The notes beneath the pieces were generated by a model. It was given only the letters and a program-made list of their open reading frames with translations. It was not told the origin of the DNA and made no database searches. Position numbers and translations under genes: made by a program. Shown here one piece after another: positions 31,265 to 43,100 of a DNA stretch of 64,000 bases; within the stretch, counting starts at the first letter, position 1, and every line of letters begins with the position of its first letter. This stretch comes from Marinomonas rhodophyticola. GTDB taxonomy: Bacteria; Pseudomonadota; Gammaproteobacteria; Pseudomonadales; Marinomonadaceae. Where the stretch lies: positions 248,001 to 312,000 of the forward strand of contig NZ_JAPEUL010000004.1 in the NCBI RefSeq assembly GCF_026113935.1. The letters run 5' to 3'.

Positions 31265-32233
31265 ATGCTGTTATCTGTTTTAGCCATAGTTGTTGGGTTG
31301 GTTGTCTTGCTGTGGAGTGCTGACCGATTTGTTGATGGCGCAGCTGTAATGGCGCGTCATTACGGCATGTCATCGCTTTTAATCGGTATGTTGGTCATTG
31401 GTTTTGGTACCTCAGCACCTGAAATTGTGGTGTCCGGTTTAGCATCGTGGCAAGGTAACCCTGGACTTGCATTAGGCAATGGCTTTGGTTCGAACATTGC
31501 GAATATAGCTCTGATTCTTGGTTTTACAGCGATATTAAGTCCTATTACGGTTCATTCTGATGTTTTGAAAAAAGAATTACCTCTTTTAGTTCTGGCTACT
31601 ATTTTAGTTGGCTATTTTATGTTTGATTTTCAAATATCACGATTAGACGGTTTTTTAATGCTTTTAGCTTTTTTAGTTATTATGGGGTATTCCATTTATA
31701 AAGCTAAGAAAAAAATAACAACGATGATTTTATCGCTGAAGTAGAAGCTGAGTTGGCTGAAAAAGTAATGCCAATTAGAAATGCTTTCTTTTGGGTTGTT
31801 GTGGGGCTGATTTTATTAACGCTGAGGCTCCCGCTTTTTAGTGTGGGGAGCCATTAATGTGGCTGAATTCTTTAATGTCAGTGATTTAGTGATAGGTTTA
31901 ACCATCATTGCTTTGGGTACGTCTTTACCTGAATTGGCTGCATCCATCAGTGCGGTTAGAAAGAGTGAACATGACCTTGCTATAGGCAACGTGATTGGTT
32001 CTAACCTATTTAACACCTTAGTTGTTATTGGTCTGGCTGGTGCCATTCATCCAATGACAGTAGAGAGTCATGTCTTGTATCGTGATTGGGTTATTATGTC
32101 TTCTCTGACTTTGTCTCTATTTGTTCTCGGATATGGCATTTTAGGGCGTCGTCGTATTAATCGAATAGAAGGTGGTTTGCTAGCGCTTTGTTATAGCATA
32201 TACAACGCTTACCTCTACTTTAGCTTTGTGTGA
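31265..32233 (+). CDS. Na+/Ca2+ exchanger-type cation antiporter (YrbG-like, two lesions)
   Basis: About 322 residues of the CaCA superfamily. The two alpha-repeat signatures are visible: GFGTSAPEIVVS with NGFGSNIANIALILG, and ALGTSLPELAASI with NVIGSNLFNTLVVIG. The middle is out of frame. The A7 run (31709-31715) should be A8, giving an acidic cytoplasmic loop (NNNDDFIAEVEAELAEK), and GAGGCTC (31824-31830) should be GAGCTC, giving LTLSSRFLVWGAINVAEFF. The substrate is probably Na+(or H+)/Ca2+. It appears to be a single-gene unit. Confidence 0.88.
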
Positions 32234-32346
32234 GCATGGTGAAGTGAATCTGCTTCTAGGGGAAAGGGGTATTGTGGTTTTGGTGTATCTATAACGGCTG
32301 TTCATCTTTATTATATGAGCGACAGTTAGTTCTAGGAATGTATTTT

Positions 32347-33891
32347 ATGCCAAGCTCCATTACGACACCCGCCAATAATCGTCTTTTACTAACCGCCATC
32401 GAAATGGGGAAGGCGGACCGAGCCGCTGTGGTGGCTGGTGTGCCTGCGATAGATTTGATGGCCGCAGCCGGAAAGGCAGTCGCTGACGCTGTGCTTGAGC
32501 ATTGGTCTAGATGTTCGGTATTGGTGTTGTGTGGGCCGGGTAATAATGGTGGCGATGGTTTTGTGGCCGCCAAGCTTTTAAAAGCTGCTGATTGGCCTGT
32601 TCGCTTGGCCTTTTTGGGTTCGGTTGAAAAGCTATCGCTAGAAGCGGCGCATTTTTATCAGGATTGGCAGGGCGAGGTCGAAGATTATTCTGTCAACGTA
32701 TTAGACCAATCCGATTTGGTTATCGATGCCATGTTTGGTGCGGGTTTGACTCGGCCGTTGGAGGGTAAAGCGCGAGACATGGTCGAGGCCATAATAGCGC
32801 GTGATATTCCGGTGTGTGCGATTGATGTGCCGAGTGGACTGGATGGTACCACAGGCGCAGCTCTTGGATTGGTTGCGCCCGCTGAGCTAACGGTGACCTT
32901 CTTTCGTAAAAAGCCTGGGCATTTGCTACTTCCCGGTCGAGATTTATGCGGTAAAATTGTGGTTGCGGACATCGGTATTCCTGAGACTGTATTGAACGAA
33001 TTAAACCTTCAGGCGTGGGAAAATAGCCCTGAACTTTGGTACCGAGATTATCCTTGGCCGCGGACGGATGGACATAAATTTCACCGTGGTCATGCGCTGA
33101 TTTACGGCGGGGAGAATATGACAGGCGCCAGTCGTTTAACAGCTCGTGGCGCTATGCGAATCGGGGCTGGGTTAGTAACTTTGGCTGTGCCGATTAAAGT
33201 GTGGCCTGTGTATGCGACTGCGATGACGAGCGTGATGGTAGCGAAGCTAGAGGTGAGTCAAGAACAAGAAGATTTTGAAGAGTTGCTATTAGATCCGCGA
33301 TATAACGCCATTGCCGTTGGGCCTGGGGCCGGATTGGCGGGATTTGAACGGATTCGCACGCGAAAAATCGTGGTCACAGCACTGGAAACGAATCGTGCCA
33401 CCGTGTTGGATGCGGATGCGCTCAGTGCATTTGCAGAAGACCCACAAACTCTGTTTGACGCCATTAATGGTCCTTGCGTGATGACCCCCCACGAAGGCGA
33501 GTTTGCGCGACTGTTTCCTGAAGTTAATAAAAGCCATCCTGACGACAAATTAACGCGAGCGCGTATGGCTGCCAAATTAAGCGGTGCTGTCGTGGTGTTA
33601 AAGGGCGCAGATACGGTGATTGTCTCGCCAGATGGCCGAGCAATTATCAATGCCAATGCGCCAGCGTATCTTGCCACGGGAGGGTCCGGGGATGTATTGG
33701 CTGGCTTTATCGTCGGCTTACTTGCACAAGGCATGTCACCATTTGATGCGGCTGCAGCGGCGGTTTGGTTGCATGGTGAGGTAGGTAATAATGTTGGCAT
33801 TGGTTTAATCGCCGAAGATTTACCAGAAAATCTTCCCAAGGTGCTCTCGGCTTTTCAGAAACACTGTCTTGGACGTTTTAAAAATAATTAA
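32347..33891 (+). CDS. nnr: Bifunctional NAD(P)HX epimerase / ADP-dependent NAD(P)HX dehydratase
   Basis: A 514-residue metabolite-repair enzyme. The N-terminal YjeF_N domain (epimerase) has LVLCGPGNNGGDGFVAAKLL and DVPSGLDG. The C-terminal carbohydrate-kinase-like domain has GENMTGASRLTARGAMRIGAG, VMTPHEGEFARLF and the NAPAYLATGGSGDVLAG signature. I chose the ATG at 32347 because AGGA lies nine bases upstream; ATGs further upstream lack spacing. Length is close to E. coli NnrD (515). Frame intact. Confidence 0.93.
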   Translation: MPSSITTPANNRLLLTAIEMGKADRAAVVAGVPAIDLMAAAGKAVADAVLEHWSRCSVLVLCGPGNNGGDGFVAAKLLKAADWPVRLAFLGSVEKLSLEAAHFYQDWQGEVEDYSVNVLDQSDLVIDAMFGAGLTRPLEGKARDMVEAIIARDIPVCAIDVPSGLDGTTGAALGLVAPAELTVTFFRKKPGHLLLPGRDLCGKIVVADIGIPETVLNELNLQAWENSPELWYRDYPWPRTDGHKFHRGHALIYGGENMTGASRLTARGAMRIGAGLVTLAVPIKVWPVYATAMTSVMVAKLEVSQEQEDFEELLLDPRYNAIAVGPGAGLAGFERIRTRKIVVTALETNRATVLDADALSAFAEDPQTLFDAINGPCVMTPHEGEFARLFPEVNKSHPDDKLTRARMAAKLSGAVVVLKGADTVIVSPDGRAIINANAPAYLATGGSGDVLAGFIVGLLAQGMSPFDAAAAAVWLHGEVGNNVGIGLIAEDLPENLPKVLSAFQKHCLGRFKNN

Positions 33892-34110
33892 ATACAACTG
33901 ATATTGTTTTAGTTTTGTTGAGCACGTCGGAGTGTCCGTTTTGGAATATACAGAGCGAATGCTCTCTAGCGATAAAATGTCCATCGAGCCGACTTACAAT
34001 AGTTAACAAGAAGTGACAATAAAGTGGTAAAAAATATTGAAAAAATAAGGACGTTTTAAAGAGGCTTAAGCTAATCTATGTGAATCTCAAACATTACACA
34101 AGGTTGGTCT

Positions 34111-37100
34111 ATGAACCGTATTTACCGCGTTATCTGGAATTCGTCGTTAGGTGTTTGGCAAGCTGTAAGTGAAATTGGCAAAAGTGCCAAGAAAAAGAAA
34201 AATCATGGCCGCCGTCACCGAGCACGATTACCTTTAATCGTGGGGGGCGTGTTTCTGGTAAGTGCTCAAGTTTATGCCGATGCATTACCAACGAATGGAA
34301 CCGTCAATTTAGGTTCAGGTAGTATTTCCCAGCCTGATGCGAATACGCTAAATATTACTCAAAATACTAATAAAATATCCATTGATTGGGCATCGTTTAG
34401 TGTTGGTAAAGACAGTGCCGTTAACTTCATTCAACCTTCCTCTTCCTCTGTTGCGTTAAACCGTGTGACTGGATCTGATGTGTCCAGTATTCAGGGTGCT
34501 ATTAATGCCAACGGTCAAGTCTTTCTTATAAATCCTAATGGTATTTTATTTGGTACCACAGCACAGGTTAACGTTGGGGGATTAATTGCTTCTACACGTA
34601 ACTTAACCGATGAGAATTTTAGCGCTGACAATTTTGTGTTTGAAGGCAGTAATGGCAATGCGGTTGTTAACCAAGGGCGTTTGGTTGCAGCGGAAGGTGG
34701 CTATGTCGTTATGATTGCCGCAAAGATTGAAAATACGGGTGATATTCTCGCTAACCAAGGTAGCGTTCGGTTGGCGGCAGGTGATTCTGTATTAGTGAAT
34801 TTGGGTGGCACAGTAAGTATCGAGGTGCAAAAAGGCGCGATTGATGCATTGATTCAAAATGGTGGAGCAATTAGAGCCGACGGCGGACATATTTTGCTTA
34901 CCGCAAAAGCGGCTGGTGATCTTGCTGCGAGTGTTGTTAATAATACCGGTATTGTGGAAGCCACGAGCTTGGTATCTCAAGGTGGCGAAATCGTCTTTAT
35001 GGGCGATGACATTACTAATAGCGGCACATTAGTCGCTGACGGGGCAACAGGTGGTGGCCAAATCTTAATCGGTGGTGATTGGCAGGGTGAAAATGCCGAT
35101 CAGTATTCACATGCGACTAAAGTGACTTTGACTGAAACTAGCCAAATTTCAGCCAACGCTACGACACTGGGTGACGGCGGTAAAGTTGTTGTTTGGTCAG
35201 ACATAAAGAATGCTGACAGTGTGACCAAAGTGGCTGGCAACCTCAGTGCCCAAGGAAAAGGTAAGAACACAAAGGGTGGTAAAATCGAAACCTCCGGTAG
35301 TGTGTTGAATGTTGCGAAAGGCACCACAGTAAAAGCCTCAGAATGGTTGCTTGATCCAACAAATATAACTATTAGCGCAGGCAGCGGTGGTAGTTTGACA
35401 AGTGGCGAAACCGAAAGCGATATTGGCGCAGAAACAATCGAGACGGCGTTAAATGCAGGTACCAGTGTTACGGTTCAGACAGATTCAGAAGTGGCTGGTG
35501 AGGGTGATATCACCGTTGCTGCGAATATTTTGAAATCATCGGGGGCGGATGCAACGCTTACCCTAACCGCTGCAAATAATATTGTTATTAATGAAAACGT
35601 GTCTATTACCTCGACAACTGGAGCACTGAACACCGTGCTTCGTGCAGACAACGACAGTAATAGTTCAGGTAGTGTCAGCATGGGGGCTGGATCTTCGATT
35701 GACACGAATGGCGGTGATGTTTGGATTGGTGGTGCAACAGACACGAGTCCTGCGGCAAGTGTGACGACACAAGCTATAACTACAGCAGCGGGTAACGTTA
35801 ACATTTTATCCTCGGGTGATATTAGTTTAGGGAGCATTACGTCAACAGGTACGGTTGAACTATCTTCCACTGGCACGGTAACTCAAACGGGTGCTATTAC
35901 TGGCGGGCAAAATGTAAATCTACTTGGCACAGGGGGAACATACACCCTAACCAATGCATCTAATGGGTTTGGTACTCTTACTGCAGATACAGGTAGCTTG
36001 AATGTTACCAACAACCAAGATTTTTCTCTTGGGTCTATCGTTACCACAGGCGATGTTGAACTGTCTTCCACTGGCGCAGTTACGCAAACTGGCGCCATTA
36101 CAGGAGGGCAAGCTCTAAACCTACAAGGTTCAGGCACATATACTCTAACCAACGCTGGCAATGAGATTGCTTCGTTGGCCGCTAATACCGGCACCTTAAG
36201 TGTTACCAACAATCATGATTTTTCTCTTGGGACGATTGCCACGACAGGGGCAGTCGAACTTTCTTCAACGGGTACTGTGACGCAAGACAGTGTTATTTTA
36301 GGGGGGCAAGCTTTAAGCTTGCTTGGCACAGAGGGAACATACATTCTTACCAACGCTAACAATCAGATTGGCACGCTTACGGCTAATACTGGCAGTGTGG
36401 AGTTGGTGAATAGTTTAGCTCAAACCACTGGTGAAATTACCACAACAGGCGCATTGAGCCTGACCTCTGATGCGCTGACGATCAATGGAGATATCGATGC
36501 CAGTGCTGGGGACATAACATTTAATACTGATGCACTGGCTGTTACCAGCGGCACTGTCAAAAGTACGGGTTCACTACAAATAGCGGCCAAAACAGCAGCC
36601 ACAACCATTGGTATTGGTGGTGGAACAGGCACTTTGCAAATCACGGCGACTAATTTTAGTACAGACTTTGTCGATGGATTCTCAGATATCACGATTGGTG
36701 ATGCGAATCAGTCAGGAAACATTGATGTTGATGCCACCGTATTAAATGATGCATTGACACTGCAAACCACAGGTGACATCACTCAAAGCGGCGCTATTAC
36801 CGGTGATCAAAACCTGACATTGGTAGGTGGTGGGTCTCACACGTTAAATAATGCTGACAATGCGATAGGCCAGTTAACGGCCACCAGCGGCACCTTGACC
36901 TTCCGAGGTGAGAGCTTTATTTTAGGAAATATTGCTACAACAGGTGCTGTTCAGTTATCCAGTACGGGTACCGTTACACAAGCGAGTGATACGGCCATCA
37001 CGGGCGGTCAAGCATTAATTCTATCTGGTGTGGATGGTGCGTATACTCTAAATAACACGGGCAATGACATTGCTTCGTTGGCTGCCAATACAGGCAGTTT

Positions 37101-40100
37101 AAGTGTTACCAACAATCATGATTTCTCTCTTGGATCTATTATAACAACAGGCGATGTTGAGCTGTCTTCCACTGGTACAGTAACACAAACAGGTGCTATT
37201 ACTGGCGGGCAAAATGTAAACCTACTTGGCACAGGGGGAACATACACCCTAACCAATACATCTAATGCGATTGGCACGCTTACTGCAAATACAGGTAGCT
37301 TGAATGTTACCAACAACCAAGATTTTTCCCTCGGGTCTATCGTCACCACAGGCGATGTTGAACTGTCTTCCACTGGTGCAGTTACGCAAACTGGCGCCAT
37401 TACAGGAGGGCAAGCTCTAAACTTACAAGGTTCAGGCACATATACTCTAACCAACGCTGGCAATGAGATTGCTTCGTTGGCCGCTAATACCGGCACCTTA
37501 AGCGTTACCAACAATCATGATTTTTCTCTTGGGACGATTGCCACGACAGGGGCAGTCGCACTTTCTTCAACGGGTACTGTGACGCAAGACAGTGTTATTT
37601 TAGGGGGGCAAGCTTTAAGCTTGCTTGGCACAGAGGGAACATACATTCTTACCAACGCTAACAATCAGATTGGCACGCTTACGGCTAATACTGGCAGTGT
37701 GGAATTGGTGAATGGCTCTGCACAAACCACTGGCGCGATTACCACAACCGGTGCACTTAACCTGACTTCTGATTCCTTAACCATCAATGAAAACATTGCC
37801 ACAGGTGCGGGTAACATCACATTTAATACCGACGTTCTAACGGTTGCGAGTGGCAAGACGGTTGCTGGAGAGGGGGCTTTACAGATAGCCGCCAAAACAG
37901 CCACCACAACGATTGGTGTTAATGGCGGTTCTGGGACTTTGCAAATTTTGACTGGTGATTTTGTCGATGGTTTCTCAGCTATAACCATAGGCAGTGCCGA
38001 TCATACTGGTCATACTGGTGGCATTGAAATTGGTGCAGACACCACGCTTAATGATGCGACAACATTGCAAACGGACGGTATTTTATTGGTTAACAATGAT
38101 CTAGATGCCCTCGCAAATAACCTGACGCTAAAAGTAGGCCAGCTCACTATAGCAGATGATAAAACCATTTCTGGTACAGGTGTGTTGACGGTTGCTTCTG
38201 AAACAGACAACGAAGCGATTGACATTGGTGGGACAAGCCAGCAATTAAATGCAGCGGATTTTGGTAGCAAAATTGCAAATGGTTTTTCTGACATTGTCAT
38301 TGGTGGAGCAGATCAAACAGGTGACATTAATATTGTAGAAGATTCTACCTTGGCCGCCGCTGTTACAATGCAAACCAGTGGAGACTTATCTGTTGACCAT
38401 AATCTAGCGGCTGGTGCGAACAATCTGACGTTAAAAGTGGGTACTCTTTCAGTTGCTACTGATCAAACCATTTCTGGTAGCGGTGTACTGACTGTTGCTT
38501 CTAATACTGACAGCAAAACCATAGGTATCGGTGGAGCAGAGGGGGATCTGCAACTGACAGCAGACAATATTAATACTGACTTTGCCGAAGGTTTCTCGGA
38601 GGTTGTAATAGGTAGTGCGAGCCAATCAGGCAACATTACTCTTGCCGCTATTGCTCTAGACAATGCATTAACATTACAAACTTCTGGCGCAGTCACCCAA
38701 ACCGGAGCCATTACCGGTGGACAAGACTTGAATTTACTTGGCTTAGGTGGCACGCATACCCTGACTAATGCAGATAATGCCATTGGCAATCTAACCGCCA
38801 ACACTGGTAGCGTGGAGTTGGTAAATGGTTCCGCGCAAACCACTGGTGATATTACGACAACAGGAGCTTTGAGCCTGACGTCTGACTCGTTAACCATTAA
38901 TGACAATATCGTCACTGGTGCTGGTAACATCACATTCAATACCGACGCTTTAACGATAGCGGATGGAAAAACACTGGCTGGTTCAGGCAACTTGCAAATT
39001 ACCACTAAAACAGCAGATAAACTCATTGATGTAGGTGGTACAACAGACGGTGCTCTGCAATTAACGACCACAAACATTAGTACGGATTTTGCTGATGGGT
39101 TTGCAAATATAATCATAGGTGGCGCCGATCATACCGGCGGTATTGAAATTGGTGCAGACACAACCTTTAAAGACGCAACAACACTGCAAACCAGTGGTGC
39201 TTTGTCAGTCAGTAATAATCTAGCCGCTGGTGCGAATAATCTGACGTTAAAAGTGGGTGAGTTTTCGGCAGCCGAAGGCAAAGTCATTTCTGGCTCGGGT
39301 ACATTGAATATTACGAGCGATGCCGCCAGCGACGCGATTAGTATTGTGGATACGATTGACGATAATGCAGTGGACACACTTCAACTACTTTCTGCTGATT
39401 TTGTCTCAAAAATTGCGGATGGTTTCTCAGGCATTGTGATTGGTGATTCCAGTCAATCAGGCGATATTACCATTGGTGCCACTGCGTTTAACGACGCATT
39501 GACTTTACAGTCAACGGGCACAGTGACTCAAACTGGTGCGATTACCGGTGGGCAAAACTTGAACTTACTGGGCGCTGGTGGCTCGCATACTCTGACGAAT
39601 GAGGGCAACTCTATTGGAACACTAACCGCTAATACTGGAAGTGTTGAGTTTGTCAGTGCAAAAGAACTAGTAGGCGCATCTGATATAACGACAGAGACTT
39701 CTCAGTTAGGCTCTATTATCACGTCTGGGGCATTAAGTGTTTCGACTGTAGACGGTGATATTACCGTATCTGAAAATCTAACCGCGGGTGGTGCTTTAAC
39801 GCTAACGTCTGCGAATGACATCATCGTAGAGAGTGGTAAAACCCTTACGTCTCCAGCAAGTATTACTTTGTATGGTACAAACATCACTCAGAAGGGCATT
39901 TTGGATGCCAGTAGCACAACGGCTAATGGTGGTAACATTACTTTAGCAAAAAATGCTTCTACATCGGCGGACTTTATTAGTCTTGAGGGCGTGTTAAACG
40001 CCAGCACGACCAATGGTACAGGTGGTACGATTATCACCAATGGTCAATCCGTGTTTTTAAATACCAGTGCTAACGTCACAACAGCGGGTAATACAGCAAA

Positions 40101-43100
40101 CGGAATCTGGAAAACGCCCGTTTCGACGTTTGATACCGTCGTAGCGGCAACCGGAGGTGATATTACTGGGCAAACCATATCTGATGCGTTAAAAACAGCC
40201 AATTATACGCTGACGGCCAGTAGCGCCAAAGTGACCTTAAGTGAAACCTTAGCGGGCCAAAATAATCTAAAAGATTTAACCGATACCGAGATTACTAGCG
40301 CCGATTTTGGTGGTATTACGATTAACAATAGCATCACCAAAGTATCTGCCGGTACCAGTGGTACCGCACCGCAACCAGTTTATGATATTACAACAGACAC
40401 AACACTGACCGTTACGTCAACTAGCAATATTACGGTGAATGGCGCAATCAGTTCAGAACAGCAACGTCTCAACCTGATTCTTACCGCGAATAACGATGCG
40501 ACTGGTGGCGGTGATGTTATTTTTGGTTCTAACGGCAGTGTAACAACGAATAATGGCAATTTTTATGTTGGCTCAGTGACATTAGGGCAAGCGACTAATG
40601 GCGTTGTATTTGCCTATAATAACCAGACCTATCATGACATTGTCACCGCTTCTGCTGAAAACTTCACCATGAATACGGGCAGTCAAATAAATGTTGGCAG
40701 CGGTTCTTTAGTATTAAAGGTGACAGATGATATTAATTTGCCGACTGGAGATGCCACTGGTAAATCTTACTCGATAAATTCTACAGCCAGTTCTTCCGGC
40801 TATAATAATGAAACGGAAACCAACGCTAATCGTTCTGGTACGCCTAATTATGAGCAGGTAGCCACGGTTCCGACTTCTTTAACTTTAGAAGCCGGCGGTT
40901 CAATTATTGGCGCAAGTACAGACTCTACCAAAATTAGCACGAACTCTTCGTCCGCAATGGTAAATGTGACGAGTGCTGAGAATATTGGTTCTGAAGACTC
41001 TCTAGTATTATTCTCTAGTAGTAATGGAACCATTAATATTACCAATACTGGCGGAAACTCATATATTAAATTTGCCAATGGGTACGATGATGCTAATTTT
41101 TCGACCCTAAACTTAACAACAGATACCACTACCGCAGACACAACTCAACGTATAGAGTTTAATGACGATGGCTCGCATAGACTGCTAGCGACAACGGATG
41201 AAAACGGTTTGCTCACCATTGCCACAGGTGGATTAGTTGATACAACTTCTTATAAAAATATAACGATTCAAGCACCCAATATCACCTTGGAAAATGGTGC
41301 CATTGTCGCAACGGGAGGATCGACATCAGTTAATTCGTCTGACAATTCTGTTTTAGACGGAACGGGATTGAATTTAACGTTAACGGCACTATCTGGATCC
41401 ACTTACGGTGAAATTAAGGCAGATAATGCTGCAGTGGATTACAGTTCAACGTCAGCACCAGATGACTTTAGTAATAAAGAAATTTATATCCAAAATGGAA
41501 CATTAAACTTAAATGCCAGTAACTTTGGTGTTAAAAATAGTGGTGACGACTGGAGTAATGCTCTAGAGGTGACAGCTAATACATTAAATGTGAATAACTC
41601 TGGTGGTTCAACTTGGCTTCGTAATAGTGACTTTAACAGCATTACCTTTTCGGCTGTTGATAGCAATGCGAATGTCGCTGGCCATCATCACATTCTGTCC
41701 ACCAATGGTGACTTCTTCAACATAGAAACCACCGCGGATGCGAAAACTATTGTTCATACCATTGATGATACGAATAAATTGTCAGGTATTAAAACAGACA
41801 ATAAAAATGTTAGCTTAAAGACTGGCTTATCTATTTCTCAATCAAGAGATATTATCATGGCAGATAATGCCATTGATATTGGTGCCGCAACGCTTTCATT
41901 GACATCCTATTATGGAAAAAGTATTTCGGCCTACTCTACTAATCATGTTCAGGGTAATGGTTCAATAACGCCTACAACACTGGCTAATCCAAATACTGCT
42001 ACTGTGACCGTTGGTAACTTGAATTTAACAACGGCCTATAATACGACAAGTACCGCTTCAATTGGTGGCGATGGCTATACCCTTAAAGTCGCCAAAGGCG
42101 GAGAAACGGGTGAAGCAAATGTGGGCAGTAATGTACTGACTATTAATAATGAAAGCGGTGATATTGCTATTAATGAGCTGTCTGCTGAGCACTTTAAAAC
42201 CATTAAAGTCAATTATTCAAGCACTGATAGCACGGCAAGAGCGCATACTGTAGCTATTGATTTGTTTGACAATGATTCTGTCATTGAAAACCTTAATTAC
42301 TCAGATACGGGCAACGGTCTTATTACCCTAGACGCTAGTAGCATAGATTTGTCTGGTTTTAATCGTAATTTTGATTTGTATGCCTACTATAAAGACATTC
42401 AAGTTAACAACATTTATGGTGGTACCGGCTATTTTAATGTGACTTCATACAATAACAGTATTACGTTAAATGGCGATGTGAATACCAATGGCGGAAATAT
42501 ATCACTAACGAGTAATACGTTTAAACTTGCCGGTTCATCGCGCATTGATAGCAATGCAGATAATGCCAGCAATACAACATCAGTAGGAAGTTCAGGTAGC
42601 ATCTCACTGAATAATAGTTCGGGCAGTAGAGGCGTTGATATTTCCGCCAATACAGGCGTATCGGCTACGTTAACGCTTGATTCAAGCTCCAATGACAGTT
42701 CAGGTGGAAGTATCACCACAGACATGAATGCCACCAATAGTGCAGGTTCATACTTAACAGGACTATCCTTCATAGGCTCTGGAGTAACGACGGAACAAGA
42801 TGGTTCGATTTCATTAACGGGGGCAAGTTTTGCGCTTAATGGTGATTTTACAGCAACAGGTAATGTTGCTTTAAGTGGTGGAGAATCGACTTCATCCGCA
42901 ACGAATATCCCAGGAGTGACCATTGATACTAATCAGTCAATCGCTGATAGTGGTGATATCACCTTCTCTGGTTACAGCTTATCAGGCAGCTCAGTTCGTA
43001 ATTATGTCTTCAATACCAGTGCGACAGGAGGTAATGGTGGCGACGTTAATCTGTACCCTGCCTCAACCACAGGCACATTTAGCGCAGGTTCGATGACGGT

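Noticed and set aside
35475-39377. Long open frames on the - strand inside the adhesin gene
   Set aside because: They repeat with the adhesin repeats, are Val/Pro/Ser-rich mirror readings, and have no ribosome sites or family similarity.
35860-39700. CRISPR array
   Set aside because: The repeats are coding, of ~200-1,300 bases and in frame; there is no short palindromic repeat with unique spacers and no cas gene.
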